DNA of 64,000 nt from Triops longicaudatus (lineage: Eukaryota > Arthropoda > Branchiopoda > Notostraca > Triopsidae): contig JAGQDJ010000024.1 in NCBI GenBank assembly GCA_022885665.1, positions 682,001 to 746,000 of the forward strand, in the 5' to 3' direction. Shown in pieces: positions 25,001 to 37,842 of this stretch. The notes beneath the pieces were generated by a model, which saw only the letters and a program-made list of their open reading frames with translations, was not told where the DNA came from and did no database searches. Each line of letters opens with the position of its first letter. Positions within the stretch are counted from its first letter, which is position 1. The position numbers were made by a program, and so were the translations under genes.

Positions 25001-27354
25001 GTTTATAACCGCGGAAGGATGCAACTGATCTTTTCCGCCATGTTGCGGGCACTTAATCTCGTGCCAATAACTGATTCCAATAGGTGTGACGGTACGGAAA
25101 AATTTCCCCCGCTTTGCACAGTCATGTCAACTGGCATAAAAATCAAACCCAATAACAAGGGGAAACTAGACAATTTGCGCATGACATCATTGCGAAACCT
25201 TGCTAGAGTCCTTTACGTTCACACGGATAGTAAATAACCATGTCCAACACATAAAAATGATGATCTGATATAGGTGGGTATTTCCTTCAAGTGTTGCAAT
25301 ATTGCAATCCGAAACCGAGGCCATAAGATGCATCTTGCGCTATCATAGCATCAAGTCCTAACCGCCGTCCAAGGTGCACACAGCTGGTCCTGATTTGCTT
25401 CATCAGACAATACGAATAAAAATCGGCCGTGTTGAAGGGGCGTCTTAGACGTCGGGAGGAATTACACAGCAAAAGCAGCGTTGGTTTGCAGCTGCTCTAC
25501 GTCGACTTACGGAATAGAGCAAAGGGACGCGTGCCCCCTTCCAGTATCCAGGAGCCTGTTGCAGGGTTGGTGAATTCTGTACACGGTGAGGGAATTTCGG
25601 CGCACCGAACCTCAGAGCTAACAATTAAGGCTTCTTTCTCTGCACGTCTTTGCTTCCCAGTTTCCCTCTCTCTCTTTTGTAACAATCGAAAAATTCAAAT
25701 CTTACAAAGCTGACGATGATTCGAACAAACGGACAATTGAACAAACGGAAAAATCCGGAATCTAACGTTTCAGCGCTACTGGTGTGTGTGTATATGTCCA
25801 TTTCCCTTTAGAGGGTTTCAACCCCCGGAGTTGAGCAAGTGTGGGAAAACGGGTGGCGAGAAACGTATAAAATGCGACAATAATGCAACTTGACCTATCA
25901 ATCCCTGCGAACGACTTTTCTTTGAAAATAGGGGAATTTTCTTTGAAAGATTAGCCAAATTCCCGAGGCTGCGAACGCTAACTCAGGCCAATATGTTACC
26001 TTTTTGCTTGTGAGCCGTCTCCTCCGTTGACCTTATGGATTTGCCTGTCACTTGACTTGCATGGATAGGCTATTGAAAGAATGTGTCGTATGATGGATGA
26101 GGTAGCGTAAGGTTCGCGCGGTTCGGTTTACTGAAACGCATATCCGGCTTAATATCTACTTTTTTGTATTGGTTCTCTTCTAGCCTTTTTTTTAAAGAGT
26201 TGGGTACTTTTGTGACTATCAAAGGTAATACTAATGGGCTAGCCAACTAGACTTTCTAACATCTCAATATATAGTCATGCGGGTGGCCATTATAAGCCCA
26301 CACAATGCCAACTCTTTTCTTTTCCTTTTCAAGCCTTCTACGTTGCTTTCTGGTTTCTAATCTGTGCATGGCTCTTTGCATTAAAATGTCCTTTTTAACG
26401 CGGCGCATCACGATTCATTTGCCACTCCTCCCACTTTGGCACAGGTTGCTGGCGCGTGCAAAGTAAAGAGAAGGCACGGCCCTTTTCTTTGCGTTACATT
26501 TGGGATGGATTCTCCGTAAGAATTCTTTTCTCTTTCTCTGGAATACACCTTGCACTGAAAGTACTGTATTGTAAATGGCACTTGGATGCGCAAAAAAGGC
26601 TCGTTCTACAGCGCCTAAGCTTGTATTATGGAAGAAGGTTCTCGAATAAATTCCAACAAAGTTCCTATAATGTATGTCCAGGAATTGGTACTTCGAAATT
26701 CACCTTTTATTTTAATTTTAAATTCATAAAATAGTCTGCCTTCAGCCGTAAACATCTGTGTCCCACTATATCAAATATTTTTTTTTTAATAAATCAATAA
26801 AAATAAGCCTGCAATACAGTCGTATTTTGGTATGCAAACGTAGTATTTGTTAACAAAAGAAAAGCTCTACTCGCCAATTCGTAGACTAGCAGAATAATAC
26901 GACTTACGTCAATGGTGTTCGTCAACTGAACACAATACTGGGGCATTCACCAAGGCAGAGGCCCTTTCTTAATACACAACGTTTGTGTAGCAAAGAAGTA
27001 TTCGCAAAGCTTCGCGGCCTCCTCAATAAGTTTTCATTCTTCCGTAGTTATGCGCAGTTTTCATTATTAACACGTATAGCATTTTTCACATAGGGGCGTG
27101 TATCTTGGCTTATGTTGCCAAAGTAGCTTAGAAAGCTTTGAGAATCGCAAAAATTTTATTGTTAGATTGTACACTTGCATAATTGTCCGGCAAACCAGAA
27201 AATCCGATTTGCGATTCTGTGAGCTTCCGGTCCCAGTTTTGTATCAATTGTTGCAGCACCTCATTTCACTGCATTTTTGGTTTTTCGATCTTCGGTTACT
27301 TATTTCATATTACTATGTGACGTAAATATAACCAATTCGTCATATATTTATAAT

Positions 27355-27358
<4 letters not shown>

Positions 27359-27395
<37 letters not shown>

Positions 27396-27478
27396 NNNNN
27401 NNNNNNNNNNNNNNNNNNNNNNNNNNNNNNNNNNNNNNNNNNNNNNNNNNNNNNNNNNNNNNNNNNNNNNNNNNNNNN

Positions 27479-27523
<45 letters not shown>
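27359..27523. repeat. (TA)n microsatellite containing an assembly gap
   Basis: TA dinucleotides run from 27359 to 27395, then 83 N (27396-27478), then TA again to 27523. The open frames that cross it are artefacts of the repeat. Confidence 0.95.
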
Positions 27524-27526
<3 letters not shown>

Positions 27527-30500
27527 TCCGTTCATGTTTTCAATTTAACTTTTAAATATTGCACATTTATTAGTCGTTCACACCACCTTTTAAAGCATTC
27601 TGTTTTCCTGTCTGCCTACTTAATTCTGTTTTCCATGATATAATAATGCTGCAATTATTAATAATTGCAGAAAAATGACAACATAACAATTGTAGACGTT
27701 GACTTAGTTAAATAATAAAGATGCATTTCTGGGATTTATACACTCAACTAATTTTCCTCTGTGGTATATTGCAAGTCAGGTCCCATTTTACACTAACAAA
27801 GCCTATCGTAAGATGAACACTGTGAAATTCAAGAGTTCTACTATGCGAGGGTAAGAAAGTAACTAGGAGAAAACACCTACACTTGCAAAAGGGTACGTGA
27901 TTATTGCAACCCTTACAAGTCTTTATACAGAGGATATCAATGACCGCTTTCAAAGAATTCTAGTACAGACTCTGCATTACTTTCCATGAACTCGCCTGAC
28001 AGTCTCGTGCCGTTCTTGACCCGCGCCTGCAACTCGACAAGATATTCAATGGAAAAAGGGGGAGTCTAGAGTCTGGCGAAAACTTACTCCTGTCGTTTTC
28101 TTGGACACAAAAGGCTTTCGTTTTCACCATCTGCAGGCTCGTACTGTGCTGGCCGTGATTCAGGTTCTCTGACGATCCAGCAAGGGATCCGAGTATTTTG
28201 AATAGCAACAGACCCGATGGACGTTTAAGAGCATTGTTCAAAATCAAACGGAACCGGGAGGACGCTTTTCTCTATAGCTTCTCTGTACCACATGGCGATA
28301 CAGCACTGCCAGCAGCACCTGCCATCAATACTCTCCTGATTCAACAAACCCGAGGCCGCTGAGGTTAAACACAATTGTCATCTCCCTCGACGTGCACTAT
28401 CTGCTCCGAACCGCCAAAGTTTTCGCTGGACAAAGAGCGAGCGTGGGTGACAGTGAACGCGCGCGCCCAATCAATTATGCTAACCTTAGAGGAATCACAC
28501 ATAACGTGCTTATATTGGCAGTAGCCTAGGCTCTCAGTCAGCCCAAGACCAGCAGCTGTCCGTAGCCAAACGCGGGGGCCTCTGCTCTCTAGGACCGTCG
28601 AACAAATCTGTAAGTAAAGTAAAAGCGCAAGCAAAAACTCAATGACGATTCTTCCGAAACATCCCCGAACAGCTGCACCAGTCAGGGTTTAATGTCACTT
28701 TTGGAACCCATAAACGCAGGTGAAACGTAGAAACGCTGGATCGAGCGACACATATGAGGAACGCATCAGAAACCGATAGGCCACCATAACTAAAATCAAA
28801 AAATCCTACCAAGAGGGGAAAAACGTATTGTTGCATAATTCCCAATCCCCATATCCATGTGTCCACATCCGTCGCAGGTTCTGTTGAAGACGAAGGGGAG
28901 GAGAAAGATCTTTTTCGGTCATTTCTATGGCTTTTGGCCTCAGAAGCCAACATTTCATTCTTGAAAACCTCTCATACTGTAGCAAACACTATTGGCACTT
29001 TTGTATCCCCCCGGAACATTAGGCATTCCACGACTACGTTGATGCGGAACGGAATCAGAGAAAATCCCGTCGAGGTTTTTCCTATTGCTGCCACGGCAAC
29101 TTCGGAAACTTTTAGCAACAAGGGAATGCAGAAGAAGCTCAGCACGCAATGCAACAATTGATGGTGTCCATAAAAGCCAAAAATCCCCTATGAAGCGTCA
29201 AAAACACTCTGGTGTGTACGCTTTTGGGTCCCTTTACGGTTTTCCACCGTCGGTTCTCTTTTATTTCATATGGCATTTATGGTATCCGTGTATGACACGC
29301 CTGGTTGTAAGCAATAATAACATTCCTGGACTTATAATATCGAGATAATACAAGATAAAGGACTCCAACGCGGCATTTTCTCGCCAACACTCATATTTTC
29401 TCCCGCGTTAAGAAAGAAAACTACATAAATTCTGTGTTGTCAACTCTCACAAGAAACTATAGCCCGTAAAAGCGATGACCACCCAAAATTCTGCCTTAGC
29501 CAAAGATGTTGCGCTCCGTGTGGGCCCGGGGAACCGTGTGTTGTGTAGTGTGTACCGATTCCTATCACACAAGTGCCCAATGTCCAACTCTTTCCCCCCA
29601 CCACCCCCTTTTTCTTCCTCCCCAAAGAAGACAAACTCGTTCACCTTGTCCCTCGGACCTTTTCTTTCCGCCATCAAACCTTTTCCTGATTACCGCAGGA
29701 ACCATGAAATAAAACCTAAACTGTTGCCTAATAAAACCTGTCGAGAATCATAAACGTCTCGAGTCCGTTCATCATAGGCCTGCGTGCGTGCATGTCCCGC
29801 CGCCGATAATAGACATTTTTGTGAGAATTTTTAGCTCCAGCAGAAACTCTCTCACAAAATTTACTTTGAATCTCCCTTTGGGAGCAACCAGGAGATGCTG
29901 CGTTGCTCTTGGAGTACAAAGAGTCGGTTTGGTCGTTGGCTTTTACGAGCCACCAAAGTGATTTACAAGGAGCAGACCTTTACTAATTGATGTGGGTGGG
30001 CGGTGTAGAACTTTCTTTTAGTTGGCTGTTTTCTGCTTGGTAAGCTTTAATAAAACAATGGCCAGGTAGATAAAGTATTTTTTGTGAACCAGCCCCTCAC
30101 GGAAAGAAGAGCAGAAATGAGAGTCATTCCCAAGTTTTGATAGCCCCGGCGAGCCACCAAGCCCTTTTGGCAAGTTTCGGATATCCGCCGAAGAAAAACT
30201 CCACTGCCATATGGCAATTTCAAACATAATTGCGGTATATATACAAACGTGACCTTTGGACTGATACAAGCATCTACAGACCTCCTCTTTATGATTCGCA
30301 GATGGGAAAAAAAGTCTCGAAACTTGCAAGTTTGGAAAAAGTGGCAGAAGAACCTCTGTCAAAAGCCAAGCCCCTTTTCCAGCACAGGTGGAATTTTCAG
30401 TAAAGTAGAATAAAAAAGGTTATAAGAGCCAAGGAAGCATCCCTGTTGTGTCTTCCCTTGCTGTTTTTACCTACCCTTTTCTTTCTCAACCCGAAAAGTC

Positions 30501-33500
30501 CACTATTCAAGTGCAACCAGTTCCCTTCAATTGGAAACAATAGCTTTGAGACCAAAGCTCAGACATTTGACTAGTTATAAGCCATAGAGAACGACTTAGA
30601 AAGTTCGTTCAGTGCTTTGGCCACTCTCATCCCGCACCGCTTAGCCGCTCCTTTTCTTCTACCTGTGCTGAGCTGCGGTGCGACAGGTAGACGACGACGA
30701 TGACCAAGGCTGGAAAACTGTCCGGAGAGCTGTGAGCTTTTGCACACAGTAGAGCACCTGTCTTCTTACTTTTTCGGTCAATTCAATAAAAACTTGCAAA
30801 CTCAGGCACCCTAAACTCGCTGTTTTGCTAAGGCTAAACAAACCATCGTTTCCTTAAAGCTCGCAACTTCCAATTTTCTAAAGCTCCCCCCTTCTTTTCA
30901 AAATCCATTTCCGCTGCCTTAAGTTGATTCTTCCTTTCTGGACACCGCGCCATTTTTCTTCTTTTGAGCATGCATTCGAATAGCAATATAAACTTGTATC
31001 AGAGGGGACAAACCTAACTAATTACAGTTTCCGCTAAAATTACCTTTGCTTTTCCTTAGAGGTGTGTGTAGCGCCAAGATTTGGGGGAGGGAAATGGTGG
31101 TGTTCAGAGGGAAAGAGCAACAAATAAGAGGAAAAAAATTAGCTGCGGAACATTTTCGCTAGAAAGTAAGTGAAAGATCCTTTTCCAATGCTACCCATGC
31201 TTTGGCTATTTCTAGAGCGATGAAGTGGCAAGTATGCGTGTCTTTCGCTACCCCGCAGCTGTCACAGCTTTTCCGCACGGACCATACCAGAACAGCATCC
31301 TCTTTCAGCCCCAGAAAAATCGTGCTTTTGCAGGGCCCCAGCTTGCCGTCTCGTTTCGCTTTCTGTAAGAAACCGGGTGTCTTTCTCGACACATGCAAAA
31401 ATAAACTCCTTGACGGGGAAAGTAGCAGTAGAAACTATAGCGTTTTACCGTATGACTTCTAATTCTGTCAACTAATGTGGACTCAGGTTAGTTCATCGAA
31501 CGAAAAGTTGATGTCTGTGGCTGAACAACTCTCAGGAATTGAAATAAGCATGTCATCCTTGTGGTCAGCACTAGTACTATACTATGCGAAAAGTACTAGT
31601 ACTATCGAAAACGAGATTTAGTTTGAGGAGAAACCTTAATTGCCCTTAATTAATACGAGATTACATCGACAATCCTTTTTATGATATGGAGGCATGCACG
31701 AAAAGAATATAATTGTTATGCTCTTATTTATTAATCAAATGTTGTTACTAACGCTTTCAAAATCACTGAACTTGCTGCCGCTAACAAGGAAGTTCAAGAG
31801 TTATTTGAAGAAGGTGTATTATTATTTATTTTGTACTGTTGGGATTGCGTTGCATCCATGGAAATTTATCGCTAGAAACAGCTGAAAATCTTAGATGCTA
31901 CAAAACTGCCGAGAAGAGCAGTATCGAATGCGCGAACGATCACTGTTGCCCAAGTACGGTTTATGGAGCCTTGAGAACTGTTACACGCAATTTAGAATGT
32001 TGAGCATAGTTACGAAATAGATCCTGGAGCGATCGAAACGTTTCGTTGATAACCAAGTGCAGCCTAATAGTGCATGTGTAACGGCACGCTTTTCATGGCG
32101 CTTTGCGGTCAGAATGTTTAGCTGGAAAGGATAGGTGGCTATATTATCGAAGGTTGCACAAGGTTTGATACTTTGTGGCTCGGGTCATCTTTCGAGTCTT
32201 TAATAAACAGGGGCTATAACAAATGGAACAAGTAAGCGCTAAAGGTGCAACACAGTGTGCGGTAAGGCTAAACGTCCATAAATCGTCTTGGGCAACACAA
32301 GCTTTGGGGGAAAGGGAGGGATGCTGTAGTCAGTAAAGTCGAGCTGTTCGTTGCATCTCGCGACTCATCCTGCTGGCAACGCGATAGACGCATGGCTGGC
32401 AGGTGCGGTAAGTGCATCTCGCTCGTGCCTTGGAACGACACGCACGAACAAGAACTTGTGTGCCGAGGAACGTCAAGGGAATGGCTTTTTAAACACCTTT
32501 ACTTTTCTGCTGCATACCAGCCGAGGAGGTAAACAGGTTGATATGTTAACGCGCTGTTCAGAGCCAAAGGTTTTGTCTACGGCACTAAGTCTTGTCTGTA
32601 AGGACTTGGTTACCATTCATTGGCTAAGGGGGCCCACCAAAAGCCTAATGCAGCAAACTTGCTCCATAAAACCTCCTAAGACAGTGACACGTCAAAATTC
32701 CACAACTCTTGAGCGCTTGGCGCGCTTCATTCTTCTTAAGCACAATGGCCTAATGTTGTTGAGGCACTACTTCTTTCTCAAGTTGAACGTTGCATGCAGC
32801 GGTATCTCAGCTGGAGCTCATAAAAGCACTAAAGATAAGGCGTTCAAACGTAGGGTGCACTTCAGCGTCCTATCAACCCCATTCAAAGATCGATTCATCA
32901 TCCCTAACAAATTCAATAAAAAGTTAAGGAAATAAAACTGGTTCCTTCGTCACTCTTTTTTTCCAAGTCGCTGTCTTTGCTTCGTCTTCATCCACCGACC
33001 ACACGTTAAGTTCCCTTTTTTCTTTAAAAAAAAGGTTCTTAAGGCAGAAAGAAGAGTTTTCCTGTCACCGTTATTGACACGGGATATCTCAAGATTGTGC
33101 GCAGCAAAGGAACTTCCGTTTCATTCATAAGCACATAAAACCTGATGCTTCTTGTACCCCCTTGAGGCCCCTTACAAGGCATACTGTACAGTATAGCACA
33201 GCACCCTATCAAACCTTAGCCATTCATTCATAGTTCAGGGGGTGAAAAAAGGCTTCGTCTTACAACAATGAACCTTGGCACGCTGGAGATTTTCCGGGAT
33301 ACTAGTACTATAAGAGGGGGTCAAAAGCGTAGGCCTAACACTTGCTTAGACGGATACGTCGCGCTCTTTTTCTGATTACCGCTTGAACCTGGCTAGTTTT
33401 AGCTCCTATTGTAACGACAATAGTCAACGGAAATTAGCCCTAGTACTACCTTAGTTGCTCTAGCGCCGCGCGACAGTACCCAAAACCATCGACCACCCAT

Positions 33501-35799
33501 CAAGGAATGAATCAATGACTAACTGCAATGAGGAATTCAGACCGACTTCTGTGGCTCATTTCGTGTACTAAAAATACCAAAGGATGTGGATGATGGCTTT
33601 CTGAAGATGAGAACAGCTCTTCGAAGGCTACACCGGGCCACTTAATGGCTTTTCCATATGCAGACCTGACACGGTATTACAGTCTTCGGGGAAGAGGAAA
33701 AAAAGAGAACAAGATCACGTGTTTGTGGTCTTTAAAAGCTCTTTTTTTATTTCTGGCTATTACCGCTGTCATAGTATTAATCCACAGCATGCAGACATAA
33801 CTACCCGCCCTGCTTATAAGCAACAGCTATAGCGAAAGTTGCACAAATCAGCAACAGGCACTCGGCGCCGACCGTGCTGCGAAAATGACACATACGTCTT
33901 GTGGAAACAGCGTCCATTTCCTCGCGAGCAGGCAGCAAAGCTTCTTTGCAGGAACGATTCAAAGTCCCCAAAATAGACTCAATTACTGTTTCACCTACCA
34001 TTCGTTGGGATTCTATTGCCATGGTGTTAGATATAAACGAGCTCTATAAAGCTTGCAATGGACGGCCTAATAAACGCTGGACACAAAGTATGATGCTTTT
34101 GGCATTGGCTTTCGGCCGAGCGTATAGGGTTATTTTAGTAGACCTTGCGGGCCATGTGTGTGGGCTCTGTGTGACAACGGCGTAGACACGGTCAGAAACC
34201 CCTTTCTTTCCTTGCCTTGTCAACAAAATCCATTCAACTATTTCTTAGAGTGAAAAGAGCAACCCCTCTCCCCCCCTGCACACCTTCTCGCTGACCTTCG
34301 ACCTCGTCCAGCGTCCATAAAAGCTTCACGCCTCCCGCATCTCCCACGTGTCTTTTCAAACATTTCATTGACACCTTTGTGAACACTTAAACCACAGCTG
34401 GATCCACACTTGCGTGTTTCGTTAAATTTAGTTTCTTATGACTCCCAAAAATTCGATTTAACATCAAGCTTTTTGACCTTTGGGGAGCGCTTGGACTTAA
34501 CGAACTTTGGGGACACACATCCTTGCTGGAATCCTTGATCCTGCAAGCTAGGTTCAAGCTTGTAGAAGTATGTGCCCTTATGGTGTACACACGGGTAATC
34601 TCCATTAATTCCGGAGCTATTGGCATAGTTATGAGAAGCTTAACTCGCTTCCTGTGCCGCTTTTATCAGATTTTTTCGACTCGAAGCGTTTCAGGGCGAA
34701 AAGCATCTACAAAGAGTCACGGAGAATGACCTGGTCAATGAGAACTTACCCTCTTTAACTCCGCTATTGTTACCCATAACCCTAGCATCGTATGTTTACC
34801 CGTCAGAAAAGGATGTCTAACATCTGCCTTGCTATTCTGCCCCACTGAAGTGCAAATCCTTTATAGGTTCGATCAGAAATATCTTCATTGTATGTTTCAG
34901 CTGGACAAGCCTTACTAAAATCAATGTTTTTTTCGTGGGGAATGAAATAGCATTGCTAAGATTAAGCATTTTTTTTTGCTCCACCTGCGTTTTTATTCCA
35001 AAAAAAGGAAAGAAAACGATAAACCGAAAAGGGATCGAGAACGCATGACTGTATTGGTCCCTAAAGTGAACTTGGGTCTGAATCATCGCTTTTTCCGATG
35101 TAGTACAAATTGCTCAAGAAAGTTTTTCACCGAATCTTGCACTCAAGCTCTCCTGCACAATACGATCCCTTTTACGCATCTGCAACGAAGAAACGGGGCA
35201 AGGTTTTAAGGTTTAAATTTCTAAAAGCGAAGAGCGAGACAGCTGCGTACGCATTGAGCATTGATAAGAGAACGCCCGGGCTCTATAGAAATTGGGGAAA
35301 AAGCGGACCCCAGGTTTACCGGAAACTGCCTAGGTGAGCATGCTGCAGTTGGTAATCGCTCACACAGGATTGGACCCGAGCTTACTGCGTCCTCCCTCGT
35401 CCATTGGCGCAGGGGCACGTGCTCCGGAGTTTACACCTGACGGCAGATACGTACTACACCAGCCCCATGTGCTCCACTACGCATGGTAGAGAGCGTAAAA
35501 CACCGCTAGCTAGAGGTTTGGCGCTAGTGGTTTGGTAACGGAACGCGCACCAAGCCTGTGGCCAAAAGGGGGAGCCCCTCTCCGCTCCGCTGCCTGGTCT
35601 CCCTTTCCCTAGCATCCAGCCCCGGCAAGGCTTCCCAAAGGCTGGGAATGATCGCTGAGTCAGGGGTACAAGAGCACGGACCTGTCCAGACCTGGCTTCA
35701 GTCGAAGTTCGGGTGTCCTACTTGATGGTCACTGCTAGTTTATTCATTCTTGCGCAGGAGATCAGGCAGCGTAGACCTGTTTGGTCTTTGAGTAAAACA
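27524..35799. other. Intergenic DNA upstream of the Snail-family gene
   Basis: No gene is recognised in about 8.3 kb. The longest frame, 32351-32935, has no domain and its first true ATG lies about 65 codons in. The segment 35.33-35.76 kb is GC-richer than its surroundings but non-coding. ACTAGTACTAT occurs three times (31570, 31595, 33301). Long-range enhancers of the Snail gene may lie here, which is inference. Confidence 0.5.
31570..31605. repeat. Direct repeat of ACTAGTACTAT
   Basis: Identical 11-mers at 31570-31580 and 31595-31605, and a third copy at 33301-33311. Each contains the palindrome ACTAGT. Confidence 0.75.
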
Positions 35800-36052
35800 T
35801 TTTAAGTGAGTGCCTTTTTAACGAAAAAGGAAGTGAAAACTCAAGTTCGTGGTTAGTTCGACATAAACTAACCACACGATTAGTTGATTCTTGAACTTCA
35901 TTGGGCCTTTAACAAATTATTGTGTTGCGGTGTTTTTATTGACACAAATCGGATTTCTTGTTCTGCCCTAACTTGGATTTCCCAAACTGCACCCGGAAAC
36001 AAATTTCATGTGTGGTACTTTGAAAACACCGAACATTAACACAGTTAGCACC
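35800..36052 (+). promoter_or_regulatory. AT-rich 5' flank of the Snail-family gene
   Basis: This roughly 250-bp AT-rich stretch directly precedes the start codon, while the DNA just upstream (35.33-35.76 kb) is clearly GC-richer. It includes an imperfect inverted pair around 35850-35885 (GGTTAGT and ACTAACC). It probably holds the promoter and 5' UTR. No TATA box or start site could be fixed. Confidence 0.4.
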
Positions 36053-37842
36053 ATGCCGCGTTCGTTTTTAGTCAAAACGCAAAATTATAGCCATTGCCCG
36101 CTTAAAAAGCGGCCATTGGTCTATGTTAACGAGGATACGGATACGAAAGAAGCATCAGGTAAATAAAAGAGTTTTCAGCTTCCGTGCTGTCACTTTTTCT
36201 TCTCGCGCCCATCTCTGTCTCTATGTTAACTTAAAAAAAAAAAAACGCTAAGCTGTGAGCTTTTTTCACTAACATGTGTGCTTCCTTTTCTCGCTAAATA
36301 GTTCCGAGCCCTTTGCTGGACACATCCGATGCTGAACCTGAGAATCTGTCTTTGAAACCCGAAGATCGCTCGGCTGTCGCCGAGAAGGAGAAAGAACGTC
36401 TCCGAGCAGCTTTGTTAGCGCCTTTGCTGGTGTCCCAACAGCAGCAACCCCAGCATCACCAAGCCCCACCTGCCCATCAACACCATTCAGTCCATAAATC
36501 ATGGACACCTCCACCCGCCGTGGCCCTGATTTCCGGTTATCCTGCGTTAGTACCCTCTTCTTCAGAGTTCACCACCTCGTTCACCACATCTTCCAGCATC
36601 TCGACCTTGCCAGAATCCCATAAAAACGGGCCACTCGAACCCTTGAGCCTCAACAGTCCTGCCTTGTACGGCTCTTGGGCCCAAGCGAGCCGATCGTCCC
36701 CTTCTCCAGTAGCCTCTTCAGCTGCACACTTGCCTTACGCCGCCTATGCGCCTTATTTGCCTTTCAATTTCCCGTACCGCGCTTGGCCGCGATCTTCCGC
36801 GGATGTCTACGCTCCCCCCGCCACCTCCAGTACCAACACGACAGCCTTGTACCACGAGCAATACCATCCCCATTTCAGTGCCCAACATCACCAAAATCCC
36901 GTCTCTCCGGCACGGGGCAGTCCAACGCGTCACGAGCAGCTTTCGCCCTTTGCTCCGCGCGATACTTGCACTTCTCCCCCTCATTTGTCCCCGCCCGTGA
37001 TTCTCAGCAGTTCTTCGGCCAATAGCGAGTTGAATCTGAGCAAAAAATGGATGGCTGCCTCTCCCACGGCGGCATTATCTGGTCATCATCTTCTCTCACC
37101 TACTCCGTCATCGTCTTCGACGTCGGGGGTGGAATCTTTCGCCGAACGGGCCAATAGCAGCGGTCGGTCGTCGGCATCCCCTTTGGGTCGGATGAGCGAT
37201 CACGGCTGCAGCGAAGACGAGATCGAAGTCGACATTGACGTCGAAGATCTGTCGACCACCTCCTCTTCCTCGTCTTACTTACCCGCATCACAATCCAGCC
37301 TCAGCCATCCCAAGCGACGCGGGGGATCGAGCAGTACTGGTAACCCGTCCTCGTCGTCGTCCACCAAAGGCTCAGCGCGGTATCAATGCCCGGATTGCAA
37401 CAAATCTTACTCCACCTACTGCGGTTTGACCAAACACCAAGAATTCCATTGCGTAAGTCAAGCCAAGAAATCCTTTAGCTGCAAGCACTGCGACAAAGTG
37501 TACGTTTCCTTGGGCGCCTTGAAAATGCACATCCGGACGCACACCTTGCCCTGCAAATGCACTTTGTGCGGGAAGGCCTTTTCCCGACCCTGGCTCTTGC
37601 AAGGGCACATTCGCACCCATACAGGTGAAAAACCCTTTTCTTGTCAGCATTGCAGCCGCTCTTTCGCCGATCGCTCCAATTTACGCGCCCATCTCCAAAC
37701 GCATTCTGATGTCAAGCGTTATTCCTGCAAAGCGTGCGGCAAAACTTTCTCGCGCATGTCTCTGCTATCGAAACACGAAGACGGCGGTTGCCCGAGCAGC
37801 AATCCCAGTGCGGTTATGTCTCTAAAAAGCCTGTCACCCTAG
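36053..37842 (+). CDS. Snail/Escargot-family C2H2 zinc-finger transcriptional repressor (two exons)
   Basis: Exon 1 is 36053-36158 and exon 2 is 36302-37842. They join in phase 1 to encode 548 residues. The protein opens with the SNAG motif MPRSFLVK, which recruits corepressors in this family, then NYSHCPLKKRPL, the arthropod Snail/Escargot NT box. PENLSLK near residue 47 resembles a CtBP-binding PxDLSxK motif with Asp replaced by Asn. A long Gln/His-, Pro- and Ser-rich region and an acidic stretch (EDEIEVDIDVED) follow. Five fingers span about residues 396-532. They include the family signatures YVSLGALKMHIRTH, RPWLLQGHIRTH, ADRSNLRAHLQTH and FSRMSLLSKH, and the last finger is C2HC, as is usual here. 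Snail proteins bind E-box sites in the nucleus and act in mesoderm, neural and epithelial-mesenchymal programmes. The conserved fingers exclude the related Scratch group. Whether it is the orthologue of snail, escargot or worniu cannot be told from the window, so no symbol is given. Confidence 0.96.
36159..36301 (+). other. 143-nt intron separating the SNAG/NT-box exon from the zinc-finger exon
   Basis: The donor CAG/GTAAAT and the acceptor AAATAG flank an intron with a T-rich 3' half and an A-run around 36234-36245. Removing it joins a single G to TT to make a Val codon and keeps the frame. Vertebrate Snail genes also split a short SNAG-coding first exon from the rest. The five fingers here lie in one exon. 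Confidence 0.93.

Larger units (their letters stand above)
20900..27358. other. Intergenic DNA with AT-rich blocks at about 20.9-21.9, 23.4-24.0 and 26.7-27.4 kb
   Basis: No gene is recognised. It includes a 30-nt poly(A) run at 21612-21641 with a ribozyme-like motif just before it, a kappaB/Dorsal-type site at 21997-22007, and a strong acceptor-like tract in front of a 71-codon frame at 23824 that has no matching domain. Confidence 0.5.

Noticed and set aside
27277..27555. Open frames of repeated Tyr-Ile on both strands
   Set aside because: They are translations of the (TA)n repeat and the N gap.
32351..32935. 194-codon open frame on the plus strand, the longest apart from the two genes
   Set aside because: It starts with TTG, the first in-frame ATG is about 65 codons in, no domain or low-complexity signature of a real protein is seen, and a frame of this length can arise by chance in 64 kb.
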